A DNA stretch of 64,000 nucleotides from Trichosporon coremiiforme (lineage: Eukaryota > Basidiomycota > Tremellomycetes > Trichosporonales > Trichosporonaceae): contig BCJJ01000010.1 of assembly GCA_039545355.1 (NCBI GenBank), positions 1,476,889-1,540,888 on the forward strand, in the 5' to 3' direction. Numbering within the stretch: the first letter of the stretch is position 1; each line of letters begins with the position of its first letter. This document shows, in pieces, positions 22,754-32,804 of the stretch. The notes under the pieces are model-generated. The model ran no database searches and was not told the DNA's origin. It was given only the letters and a program-made list of their open reading frames with translations. A program made the translations under genes and the position numbers.

Positions 22754-24712
22754 ATGGCTCACACTAACCTCGACACCATGACCCGCACCATTCGCACAGT
22801 CATCATTGGCGGTGGCCTGTCAGGCATCACGCAGGCGATCCGTCTGAAGAAGGAGCTGGGCGACCGCGTCCAGATCACTGTGAGCTGTCTCCCGAAGCTC
22901 CGCTGACCCCAGATCCTGGAGAAGAAGGGCTCGCCTGGCGGCGTGTGGCGCGACTCAATCTGGCCCGAGGCTGGCGTCGACGTGCCGATCCACTTGTACA
23001 CGCTCGAGACGGACCTCGAATCCGACTGGCGCGAGTACTTTGCGTTCCAGCCCGACGTGCTTGCATACTGGCTCCGCCTAGTGGACAAGTACAAGCTGCG
23101 CGATGCCTTCGTCTTCAACTCGGAGTACGTCGGGTCGCAATGGGACGAGCGCGCGCAGACCCACAGCGTGACCATCCGCAACACAAAGACCAAGGCGCAG
23201 ACCGAGATCACGACCGAGGTGCTCATCTCCGCGACTGGGCCGCTCGCGAAGCGCAAGTTACCTAACGTCCCCGGGCTCAAGGAGTTCAAGGGCGCGTGGT
23301 TCCACAACCTCGACTGGGACGGGGGCGTCAAGCTCGAAGGCAAGCGAATCGCCGTTGTCGGCAATGGATCCTCTGGTGTCCAGATTGTGGTGCGTGGATG
23401 ACTGTCAGCATTACCGATCTAACTTTCAGCCTGGCCTCGCCAAGCTCCCCGGCACGCAGGTCACGCACTACATCCGCTCTGGAGGCTACTTCATCCCCAA
23501 GATCCAGCGCGAGTACACTCCCTGGGAGCGCTTCGCATTCCAGTGGATCCCCGGTTACCTGCGCTGGCACCGCTTCGGCATTCTTCAGGAGGTAAGCTGC
23601 TCAAAGCTTGCCCTCAGCTAAGACCAGCACGACCGTCATTGGTCGATCAAGTTCCAGAACAACGACAGGGAGCGCGAGCAGGACGAGCGCGAGTTGCTCG
23701 CATACCTCCGCGCCAAGGCGCCGCCCAAGTACCTCGACGCGCTGACTCCGACGTGGCGTGAGTTGACCTTCCGCTGATCCTTCTGACTCCCGCCAGCTCT
23801 TGGCACGAAGCGCCCCCCGCTCGACCTCGGATGGCTCGACAGTCTGCACTGGGACAATGTCGAGCTCGTGAACGGTCCCCTCGAGTCCGTCGACGCGACC
23901 GGCATCACCGTAAACGGGAAGCACCGCGACCACGACGTCATCGTCTACGCGACGGGCAGCGACATTGGCGCGCACGGCCTGGGCGCGAATACACGGCTCT
24001 TCGGCGAGGGCAACCTCGAGCTGGAGCAGTACTGGGCGTCGATTGGCGGTCCGCAGGCATACGCCGGCATCGCCGTCCCGCGGTTCCCGAACTATTTCAC
24101 GATCATCGGCCCAAACTCGGTCGCTGGGAGCTGGGGATACACCGCGCTCCGCGAGACGGCCGCCGTCGCACGCATCGTCCGCGAGATTCTCGAATACGGG
24201 CTCAGCAGCGTGCAGCCGAAACAGGCTGTGTTTGAGCGTGAAAGCGAGGAGATTCAGAAGGAACTGAACAAGGCTGTGAGTACGCCGTTGAGCTGAGCTG
24301 AGAGAGAGGCGCATGTCTCACCTCTCCGTCACGGCCGGCCATTGCAGCAGACCCATAGCCTCGCTGACTTCAGACTGTCGCCATCGCAGGCGTGGACAAC
24401 TACTGGCGTAGCCCGGGTGGCAGGATCACGGTCAACTCGCCTCTGTCGGGTATCGGGCTGTGGTGGCGGACACAGCGCACCCGCTGGGGCGACTGGGACG
24501 CTGTGCGTCTCGTCAAAGGCTCTGACGGAAAGACGCGCCTGCAACACGTCGATGTCCAGGCCATCAAACGCCGCCGGGCAGCTGTCAAGGCGCTCATCGT
24601 TGCCGCGCTTGGCGCGGCACTGTACAAGCAGTGGGACGCGGTGCTCGCCGCTTTCGAATGGGCGGTCAAGGAGTCAGGTGCGGACCGGCTGCTGCAGCAC
24701 ATTCGCGCTTAG
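22754..24712 (+). CDS. Baeyer-Villiger-type flavin monooxygenase
   Basis: FAD- and NADPH-dependent monooxygenase that would insert oxygen next to a carbonyl or oxidise a heteroatom; the substrate is unknown. Six exons (22754-22879, 22913-23389, 23430-23591, 23628-23757, 23797-24275, 24374-24712) give 570 residues. The FAD-binding GGGLSG lies at about residues 18-23, the Baeyer-Villiger fingerprint FKGAWFHNLDWD at 167-178, and the NADPH-binding GNGSSG shortly after, near residue 192. YATGSDIG and FPNYFTIIGPNS are the usual C-terminal landmarks. Two ATGs, eight codons apart, could start translation; the first (22754) is used here. The last exon encodes a hydrophobic patch (ALIVAALGAALY) that could touch a membrane. 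The set of motifs is complete, so the enzyme is probably active. It is related to, but not a close copy of, the broken gene at 11423-12253. Confidence 0.92.
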
Positions 24713-25290
24713 ATATAAAGGTAACGAGTTGTATCTTGTCATGAACTGGAATGAAAGGCCATGTCCTGTTATTGGTGCACAGATATAGGACATTCCTTCT
24801 CTGTCCCTTCAGAAGGTGTGGGATCTCGCAGAAGTCGTACACGGCGCTTAGTTCTACCGTCAGTTCTGCCGCTTGTTCTGCCGGACGATATCGAGCGACG
24901 AGTAGCATGCTCGATCTCTTCATGGCAGGCGCAGGCCGTCGCCGGATCCTGCCACGATCCCACCTTATACGGGGGCTCGAACAAAGTTTCGGGCCAGCTG
25001 CTTCATCGCGTGGTTCCCCAGACGAATGGCCAGGCACAGCCGTGCCCTTTTTCAGTGCGGTCATCACATGACTAGCGTCGGGCATGACGCCGTCGCGCGC
25101 GAGCGAGCGCTTACCAGCATCGGCCAAGTGCGAGGCCGCGAGCCCAACGACGTACGAGGGACGAGGATGCAGCACATGAGCACATGAACGCCCGGGTCTC
25201 ATTGATATCTGTGACACGACACACAATCGCACGACAACCTCTCGTGCAATCTCTCCATCCACTATTCTCCCTTCTACAAGACGTCTCGCG
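24713..25290. other. Intergenic, aminopeptidase P promoter
   Basis: About 0.6 kb between two plus-strand genes; the right end is the aminopeptidase promoter. No other feature recognised. Confidence 0.5.
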
Positions 25291-27569
25291 ATGGCTGCCC
25301 TCGACGCTCGCGCGAGGCTTGCTGCTCTCCGCGAGCTTATGCGCGAGCGCAACATTGGTGTATAGTGAGCCTTCTTGCGCCCCTCCTTTCCCTCGCCCTA
25401 TATACTGTGCTAACATCAGCGTTGTCCCTTCTGAAGATGCCCGTGAGCTTCTATTGTTGAAATCAGCTAACCCCAGACGCCTCCGAGTACCTCGCACCCT
25501 GTGACGCCCGCCGCGCATACCTGACGGGCTTCACTGGAAGCGCCGGCTGTGCAGTCGTCACTCAGACCGAGGCGCTGTGCTGGACCGACGGGCGATACTT
25601 CCTCCAGGCTGGGAAGGAGCTCGGCGATGAGTGAGTCAGTGTATCGTACGGTAGCTGACAGACAGTTGGACCTTGATGAAGCAGGGCATGCCCGACGTTC
25701 CGTCCTGGAACGCTTGGCTGAAGGAGCTCGGCCCTACGACCCGCGTCGGTATCGACCCGCACGTCCTGTCGGCGGCGGACGCGAAGCCGCTGTCCGAGGC
25801 GCTCGCCAAGGACCCGACTCGCTCTCTCGTGCCGGTGAACGAGAACCTCGTCGACCTCGTGTGGGGACAGGGGCGCCCTCCTCGTCCGGCGAATCCTATC
25901 TTCCGCCTGGGAGACGAATACGCCGGCGAGAGCGTCGGCTCGAAGCTGTCCAAGCTGCGCGAGAACCTCACCAAGACGGGCTCTCCGGGAACCGTCATCA
26001 CGAACCTGGACGAGGTCGCGTGGCTGTTCAACCTCCGCGGCAGCGACATCCCCTACAACCCCGTGTTCTTCGCTTATGCGATCGTGACGCGCGACGACGC
26101 AACGCTCTACGCCAATCCCGCCTCTGTGCCCCAGGACGTGCGCGACTATCTGTCGCAGAACAACGTCGCCGTGCTCGAGTACGACAAGGTGTGGCCCGCG
26201 CTTGCGTCCTGGCGCCGCCTGATCGAGGAGCAGAAGGCGGCCGAGAAGGCCAAGGCTGAGGCCGCGGCCGCCGCCGACCAGGAGCGCAAGGACAAGCTTC
26301 CGACGCCGGAGCCGCCCAAGCCCGAGCCCGCCGCTAACGGCGCTGGACCCAAGGAGAAGATCCAGAAGACGGACAAGGTGCTGATCGGGCGCAAGACGAG
26401 CTGGGCCGTAGCGAACGCCCTCGGCGATGAGAACGTCGAGGCACGCCGCTCCTGGGTCGAGGACGCCAAGGCGCGCAAGAACGCCGTCGAGATCGAGGGA
26501 TTCCGCCGCTCCCACATCCGCGACGGCGCCGCGCTCGTGCGCTACTTTGCCTGGCTCGAGGAGGTGCTCGGCAAGGGCGAGACGATCAACGAGTTTGACG
26601 CCGCCACGCAGCTCGAGAAGTTCCGCAGGTAAGAGGCATAATGGGCAGTGCAGGTGTGGCTGACTGATCCTACAGCGAGAACAAGCTCTTCAAGGGCCTG
26701 TCGTTCGACACCATTTCGTCCACCGGTGCCAACGCGGCTGTCATCCACTACAAGCCCGATGAGGAGAACAGCGCCGCCATCGACAAGAACCAGGTCTACC
26801 TCTGCGACTCGGGCGGCCAGTACATGGACGGCACGACGGATGTCACGCGTACTCTTGTGAGCTACTTCTTTACGTCTCAGCTGACGCCAGCACTTTGGCA
26901 CCCCGACCGCCGAGGAGAAGCGCGCCTTCACCCGTGTCGTGAGTTGATTCGCTTGAACGGATAACTGACGCTGCAGCTCCAGGGCCACATCGGTATGCTG
27001 AGTAGTTGTTGCCACAGCTGACCACAGGACTCGACGAGATGGTCTTCCCGGCCGGCACGACGGGCTACGTCCTCGACACTGTCGCGCGCCGCGCGCTCTG
27101 GAAGGATGGCTTGGACTACCGGTAAGCTGTTTCCCATGTGGCCTCAGCTAACCCCAGCCACGGCACCGGACACGGCGTCGGCCACTTCCTGAACGTGCAC
27201 GAGGGCCCGCAGGGTATCGGCCCTCGCGTCGCCTACAACGCCATCGGGCTGCAGGAGGGCATGGTGCTCTCGAACGAGCCGGGCTACTACGAGGACGGCA
27301 AGTTTGGTATCCGCATCGAGTCGGTCGTCTGCGTCAAGAACGCGCCGACGGCGAACAACTTTGGCGGCAAGGGGTACCTCGAGTTTGAGAACTTCACCAT
27401 GTGCCCAATCCAGACGAAGATGATTGACCTCCGCCTCCTGTCGCAGGACGAGAAGGACTGGCTCAACAAGTACCACCAGGAGGTGCTTGCCAAGGTCAAG
27501 CCCGGGCTCGAGGCGCTCGGCGACCAGCGCGCGGTCGCGTACCTCGAGCGCGAGTGCGAGGTCATCTAG
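25291..27569 (+). CDS. X-Pro aminopeptidase P (M24B family)
   Basis: Metallopeptidase that removes the N-terminal residue when proline is second; cytosolic in most fungi. Nine exons: 25291-25364, 25420-25442, 25477-25630, 25666-26628, 26676-26856, 26891-26938, 26977-26992, 27028-27121, 27158-27569. They give about 654 residues. The N-terminal creatinase-like domains include [18 protein letters not shown] and [13 protein letters not shown]. The pita-bread catalytic domain has all five dinuclear-metal ligands: CDSGGQY and DGTTDVTRT (two Asp), HGTGHGVGH (His), NEPGYYEDG (Glu) and LEFENFT (Glu). Exon 7 is a 16-nt microexon; it is needed to read [16 protein letters not shown] Lys/Glu/Ala- then Pro-rich insert of about 50 residues (26225-26380) sits where typical homologues have a short loop and explains the extra length. 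No targeting signal is visible. Very secure. Confidence 0.95.
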
Positions 27570-28295
27570 GCAAGTTTACGTGTGTGTAGTGTGCAGTGCA
27601 GTCTGACGCCGTAGCGTGTGCAGACAGATTGGTTTGGTTCGCATAATCGTGATATGTATCGTTCCTCTTTACGTCTGTCGTCGCGGAAGCCAGCACAATT
27701 GGTCGAAGGGCCGATCGCATGTGTGGTGGGGTGCCTGTGTGTGCCTGGGGTGGTGCCTTGCCTTGGCAGAACCCTTTGCCCGCATTCCACCTGAGGACGT
27801 TGAGGTGAGACGAGGGGACCGCAAGGCTCGGCGTCATTGGTCTCGGCAACTTACTGGGTGAGCCTCTGGCAGAACTGGGCATGGGCATGCAATGCCCAGA
27901 AGACGCTAGTGGCTCGCAAGAGACCGCGCGTGGCCGGTTGGGATCCGGGTTGGCGCTGGGTTTGGGGCGCCAGAGACCCGCAAGAGACGCAAAAGACCGA
28001 GGCAGCCACCTTCGCCAAGTCGCCAAGACCAATTTGAGCACCGCGCGTCGACCAACTGCACTCAAGCACACAAGCAAATGCGCAGGCCATCGCGAGACCG
28101 CGCGCGCCCTTGAGCCCTTTCATGCATGCGAGCATACCAAGACAATGCGGAAACACCTGCCTCCTCATCGGCGTGGGGTCCTCCTGTCTTCCTTGGAGTA
28201 TATAATCGATCGACATTCTCGCTCTGATGCCCGCTCTCCAGTATCCAACCTCCCCTCACCCCTCTACTCACATTCATTGATACCAATCCAGTCTG
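27570..28295. other. Intergenic, promoter of GPI-protein gene
   Basis: About 0.7 kb. It contains the aminopeptidase 3' region and a promoter with a strong TATA box at 28199. Nothing else recognised. Confidence 0.5.
28199..28206 (+). promoter_or_regulatory. TATA box of the GPI-anchored protein gene
   Basis: TATATAAT, 90-97 bp upstream of the ATG at 28296, followed by a pyrimidine-rich leader. The spacing is the same as for the TATA box of the secreted CPL1-like gene. Confidence 0.6.
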
Positions 28296-29423
28296 ATGCT
28301 GCTCTCGACATCCCTTTCGTTCGCCGTGCTCTCGGCTCTCGCTTCTGCCCAGAAGGCGGGCGACAAGCAGCCGACGCTCAAGTTCAACCGCGACCTGTCC
28401 CCGCACGACGCCCAGATCCGCCTCGGGCCGCAGCCCGAGGCCTGGACTGCGTCCGGCAGCAGCGACGACGCAGTGTACAACACGGACTCGTCGTGGGGCC
28501 AGATGACCGTCAACCTCAAATTCATCGGCGACGCGATCACGATCCATGGCAAGTCAGACAAGTACTGGACACAGAGCGGCGGCGACTGGAAGTCCATCCT
28601 CTACGTCACCGGCACGGGCGGCCAGTTCCCGACTGACGGCAAGATCCTGGAGCAACCGCTGTCCAGCACCGACATCACCGAGTTCAAGAGCAACGACACG
28701 CGCGAGATCGACGTCTCGCTCGTGCTCGGTCAGAGTGACTGGACCATCAGCGGCGTCACCGTCGGTACCGGCTTCGTCTCGGACGCGAAGAGCAAGGACG
28801 ACGCGCGCAAGACCGAGGTCGACTTCGTCGAGGGCGGCAAGGTCAACCCCGTCCTCGGCACGGAGGGCACGTGGGAGGTCGCTGGCGAGAACGCGGTGTG
28901 CAAGGACAAGTCCAAGTTCCGCACGAGCATCCCCAAAGGCGTTGCCTACGTTGAGCTTGAGGGAGCGCGCGGCCCCGAGTCCAAGGAGTTGCAGCTCCAC
29001 ATCTTTGCTGACGACGGGGAGCAGATCTGGGAGACGATCGCGACCGAGTTCCCCACCGCCACCGAGTCGCTCTTCTTCTTTTCCCCGCTCGACCCCGCTA
29101 AGAAGTGGACCCTTGAGGTCGACTGCATCGGCCCCAACATCCCCAGCGGGCAGAACCAGTTCGACAAGATCACGTACTACTACGAGAAGACTGAGGCGCC
29201 GGCTGACGAGGAGAAGCCCGCGGCCGGAGGCGGCGCCGCCGACGCTGGCGACAAGGATAAGGCTGCCGCTACGTCTGCCGGCGGAGCCTCTGCCGCCCAG
29301 TCCTCTTCTGCGGCCGCTGCTCCCGCCGCCTCCGCCAGCCAGAACAGCGGCGCCGCCTCTACTGGTCCCCTCGCCGGTGTCTTCGCCCTCGGTGCCGCCG
29401 CCGCCGCCTACCTGGCCCTCTAA
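28296..29423 (+). CDS. Secreted, probably GPI-anchored surface protein
   Basis: Intronless gene for 375 residues. A signal peptide (MLLSTSLSFAVLSALASAQ) is followed by two apparent beta-rich modules (about residues 35-165 and 175-305), each with scattered Trp and Asp such as DDAVYNTDSSWGQMTVNLKF and FFFSPLDPAKKWTLEVDC. This recalls the jelly-roll galactose-binding-like folds of fungal wall proteins, though I cannot name a family. A Pro/Glu then Ala/Ser-rich stalk (about 305-355) leads to a C-terminal hydrophobic tail (GVFALGAAAAAYLAL) preceded by small residues, as needed for GPI attachment. Strong codon bias and a good TATA box suggest high expression. Its role in the cell wall is an inference. 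Confidence 0.82.
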   Translation: MLLSTSLSFAVLSALASAQKAGDKQPTLKFNRDLSPHDAQIRLGPQPEAWTASGSSDDAVYNTDSSWGQMTVNLKFIGDAITIHGKSDKYWTQSGGDWKSILYVTGTGGQFPTDGKILEQPLSSTDITEFKSNDTREIDVSLVLGQSDWTISGVTVGTGFVSDAKSKDDARKTEVDFVEGGKVNPVLGTEGTWEVAGENAVCKDKSKFRTSIPKGVAYVELEGARGPESKELQLHIFADDGEQIWETIATEFPTATESLFFFSPLDPAKKWTLEVDCIGPNIPSGQNQFDKITYYYEKTEAPADEEKPAAGGGAADAGDKDKAAATSAGGASAAQSSSAAAAPAASASQNSGAASTGPLAGVFALGAAAAAYLAL

Positions 29424-29974
29424 ACGAAGTCTCCGTCTTTCCATTTCATTCGATACCCTCCTACTTGGCTTCTGGACACTGAAGTAATATCTCACATCCC
29501 TCATTCATTCGTAGTCGTCGAGCAGTAGCGCGTTGTTTATTCATTCCCATGTTGCAATAGAGTTCTCACATGCAGGCAGCCATCATTCGCAGTAAGCAAG
29601 TGTCAACAAAGCCGCGTGCTTGGCTGGGCACCCCGTCCCATGTGGTTCCAAGCGAATGCCGAGTGATCCAAGTCTCGACTAGCCCGAGTCTCGGGGCTGC
29701 TGAATGGCTTTTCACACGCATCCGGCGTTCCCAGCTTGGCAGATCAAGACCACTGGCCACCAGCGGATGCCAAGAAGGACCGGGTGACCAGATCCAGGAA
29801 CCATCCTTGCCTGCTCCGGTGCGGTAGCCCCCACTTGTTCTGCACGTGATGCACTGAGGCCGGGTGAAAATGGGAGGCAGCAATAAGCTTCTCATAAATT
29901 CACGCCCAGACGTCAGGCAACAACAATTTCCGAAGGTGGAGGTCGTCCTCTCACTCCGTCCACACTCACACACC
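29424..29974. other. Intergenic, POP4 promoter
   Basis: About 0.55 kb between same-strand genes; no feature recognised beyond the POP4 leader. Confidence 0.5.
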
Positions 29975-31119
29975 ATGTCCCGCGCCTCCTCCCACGACTC
30001 GCGGACACCGAGCGCCGTTCCGTCGCGCGTCTTGAGTTCTGCGCCGTCGGCTTCGTCTGCCTCGGCGGGTCCTTCCGGTACAGCGACCCCCCAGGTCACC
30101 GACATCTACCGTCCGATAGCGACTGCTATCCAGGTGAGCTCATTTGCTCTTCCCCGCGCTGACAGCAGAAACCCCTCGCGGATCTGACGACAGCTGCATC
30201 GGCAGAGGCTGACCTGCCCGCTCTTCTCAGACTCGACGGCGCGACGTACAACTCCCGCTTGTCCGGCAAGAATCTCCTCCTGACCGATGTGCCGAGTGCG
30301 CCGAGCGAGCTTGTGACGGGACGGAAGCGGAATCGCGGCGACGCTGCCGCCCTCGCGTCTACTAAGGCTGCACAGGCAGCTGAGGTCGCGGAGCGCGAGG
30401 AGCGCGGGACGATGGCGCCTCGGAAATCCCAGAAGGCGCGCGAAGCGAGGTGCGCAACCTCGCCAGGAGAGCGGATATCGTACGCCAGTCTGCAGCCTCT
30501 GCGAACACTGCACGAGCGATATTTCGCGCACGTCCTGCAACTCCCGACCTGGGACCCGGAGGCGACATCTGCTACTGCGCTGCCAGTATCGGCCGAGCCG
30601 CTGCAGGGCAAGCTCCTGAAAGCCGACTTGACTGGCGCGGTCATCTCGGTGCTCGCATCGAAGAACCCGTCTCTGATGGGGATCAAGGGAACGGTGCTCG
30701 AGGAGACGAGCGGGACGCTGCGGCTATTGTGCGCCGACGACCGCGTGCGCGTCGTGCCCAAACACGGAGCCCAGTTCCGCCTCCTCTTCCCGGCTTTCGC
30801 GTTCCCTGCCGATTCGACACGGGAACCAGGGGACGACGCGGCGCTCCTCGCGCGGTTCCATGCCGAGTGTCCCCGGGTTGAGATCGAGATTATGGGCTCT
30901 GCTTTCGCGTACAGGAGTGGAGACAGGGCAGGGAGGAAGTTTAGACCCGCACAGGGCAAGAACGGCGCTGGATGGGGTGAGGACTGGGTCAAGGGCGAGT
31001 GGGGGCAGATCCTTGCAGACCTCGGTGAGGACAAGGGGACCCAGGCGCAGAGGAGGCGGAAGAGGAATAAGAGCAGGAGGAAGGACCCGCTCGTTGGCGG
31101 GAGTTTGCAGGTGTTTTAG
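29975..31119 (+). CDS. POP4: RNase P/MRP protein subunit POP4 (Rpp29)
   Basis: Nuclear RNase P and RNase MRP subunit, needed for tRNA 5' maturation and rRNA processing. Two exons (29975-30133 and 30169-31119) give about 369 residues. The C-terminal UPF0086/Rpp29 barrel is unmistakable: LLKADLTGAVISVLASKNPS, GIKGTVLEETSGTLRLL, DRVRVVPKHGAQFRLLFP and IMGSAFAYRSGDRAGRKF. A Ser-rich N-terminus and a basic central segment (RKRNRGD, APRKSQKARE) precede it; the end is Lys/Arg-rich (QRRRKRNKSRRKD). The acceptor could be at 30166 or 30169, which would add or omit one Gln. An in-frame ATG at 29864 exists, but its extension looks like leader sequence. Confidence 0.93.
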
Positions 31120-31590
31120 ACGAAGCAGCCATGTATGATAGTGTATTGTCACTGCGCACCGACGCATGTTCGGCGAAGCAGGGGAGAGATGCGGACCTCA
31201 TACTGAGGATGCCAGGCTGATGGCACGGTTCGTACGGCAGGTAGCATTGCTCCTCCGGCACGATACCCAATTAAACAACTTCTCAACGCCATTGTAGCAG
31301 TCCACGTAAACTGACAAGAGGGGGTTTGTCGAGTGTCGCGGTCGAAGACGTTTCGTCAGTCGCTGTCAGAGTTTGACGGTTGGGCGATGGCCGTTTCGGC
31401 GCTGGCCGCACCTCCACCATGCTCCGACGTCACTCCTCCACCTGGCTCTTTCACCAGTGCAGCCGGAAACTATCTTCCCCATCATCCCCCAATCCCTTCA
31501 TCATCCCGCCTTATCACAAGTCATATCCTCACTCCTCATCCTTGCACGAACACAAACACCCCATCTCTCCAGCCTCAGCTGTGACAAAAC
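31120..31590. other. Intergenic, sirtuin promoter
   Basis: About 0.47 kb; the right half is pyrimidine-rich leader of the sirtuin gene. Nothing else recognised. Confidence 0.5.
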
Positions 31591-32499
31591 ATGTCAGACA
31601 TCGCAGCGTTCCACACTCTCCAACGCAGCCTAAAGCACCCGCGCATCCTCGCCGTCTGTGGCGCAGGCCTGTCCGCCGCATCAGGGCTTCCGACCTTTCG
31701 CGGCGCCGGCGGCCTATGGCGAAACTACGAGGCGACGTCTCTAGCCACGCCACAGGCATTCAAGCGCGACCCGGGGCTCGTGTGGACCTTCTACGCGTAC
31801 AGGCGGCACAGGGCGCTCGGCGTCGAGCCGAATGGGGGCCACTGGGCGCTGGCCCAGCTTGCGGACAGGCTGGGCGGGGATTTCCTGTGTTTGACGCAGA
31901 ATGTTGACAGTGAGTGACTAACTCTCTGGAGCGCAGAGGGATTTGAATGGAAGGCTCATAATACAGATCTGCACGAACGCGCAAACCACCCGACCCAGAC
32001 GCTGAAACACCTCCACGGCTCCCTCTTCGACCTCAAGTGCACGCGCTGCTCGTGGAAATCCTACGACGACCGAGACCCCCTTCCCGGCCTTGAGATTGCG
32101 GCGCAGGACTCGGCGGCAGAAAAGCTCCTCGACCCGGTTCACGCGCTCGATCCCATCTCGCCCAAGGATTTGCCGCGGTGTCCGGACTGCGGAGGATTGG
32201 CGCGCCCCGCCGTCGTTTGGTTCGGCGAGAGCCTCGACTCGCGCATGCTCGAGGAGGCGGACCAGTGGATTGAGGAGAAGTCCGTAGACATTGTCCTCGT
32301 CGTTGGGACGAGCGCGGTCGTCTATCCCGCCGCGGGATATGCTGAACTGGCCCGGACAAAAGACACGCGCGTCGTCACGGTCAACCTCGAGATTGAGGGC
32401 GGAATGAGGAACAAGAACGACTTCCACTTTGAGGGTGACGCGAGCGTGCTCCTGCCCGAACTGCTGGAGCCTATCATTGGCAAGCCTTCGAAGAGCTAG
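31591..32499 (+). CDS. Class III sirtuin, SIRT5-like NAD-dependent deacylase
   Basis: NAD-dependent lysine deacylase. Two exons (31591-31909, 31967-32499) give 283 residues, essentially only the catalytic core. NAD-binding GAGLSAASGLPTFRG is at about residues 24-38, TQNVDNLHERA is completed across the splice junction, and the catalytic His is in HLHGSLFD. The zinc ribbon CTRC ... CPDC is complete, as are VVGTSAVVYPAAGYAEL and VTVNLE. The segment FYAYRR places a Tyr-x-x-Arg pair like that of SIRT5 (human Tyr102/Arg105), which in that class favours succinyl, malonyl or glutaryl groups over acetyl. There is no obvious mitochondrial presequence, so it may be cytosolic or dually located. Family is certain; the acyl preference is inferred from two residues. 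Confidence 0.93.
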
Positions 32500-32804
32500 T
32501 CGGTCCAGAGTGCAACCCGGTGTATTCAGAGTGTCCATTATCTCTCTCGCTTTAGTTTCTACTTGTACAATGTGGTTGATATCTTTAGATTGGACTATGT
32601 GACGAGTTGCCACGCGAGGAACCAACTCGCGCGCGCTCGAGGCGCTCTAAGCCAAGTCCGTGAAACAGTTTTGGTCGTGGGTTCCCTTGATGATACATCT
32701 TTGTACAGGTCGTGACAGTGCTGAAAATAAATTTGCGTTGTTGTGGAGCGAGTCTAGGTTTGGCGCTCTAGAGCTGGCGCGAGAGGCGCCGCAGCTGCCT
32801 CAAG
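32500..32804. other. Intergenic between convergent sirtuin and protease genes
   Basis: About 305 bp between two gene 3' ends; contains terminator regions only as far as I can see. Confidence 0.5.

Noticed and set aside
28546..29504. Two frames of over 310 codons overlapping the GPI-protein gene
   Set aside because: Out-of-frame shadows; they lack signal peptide and domain logic, whereas the chosen frame has both a signal peptide and a GPI tail.
30126..31034. 302-codon minus-strand frame opposite POP4
   Set aside because: Shadow; the plus-strand frame carries the unmistakable Rpp29 core.
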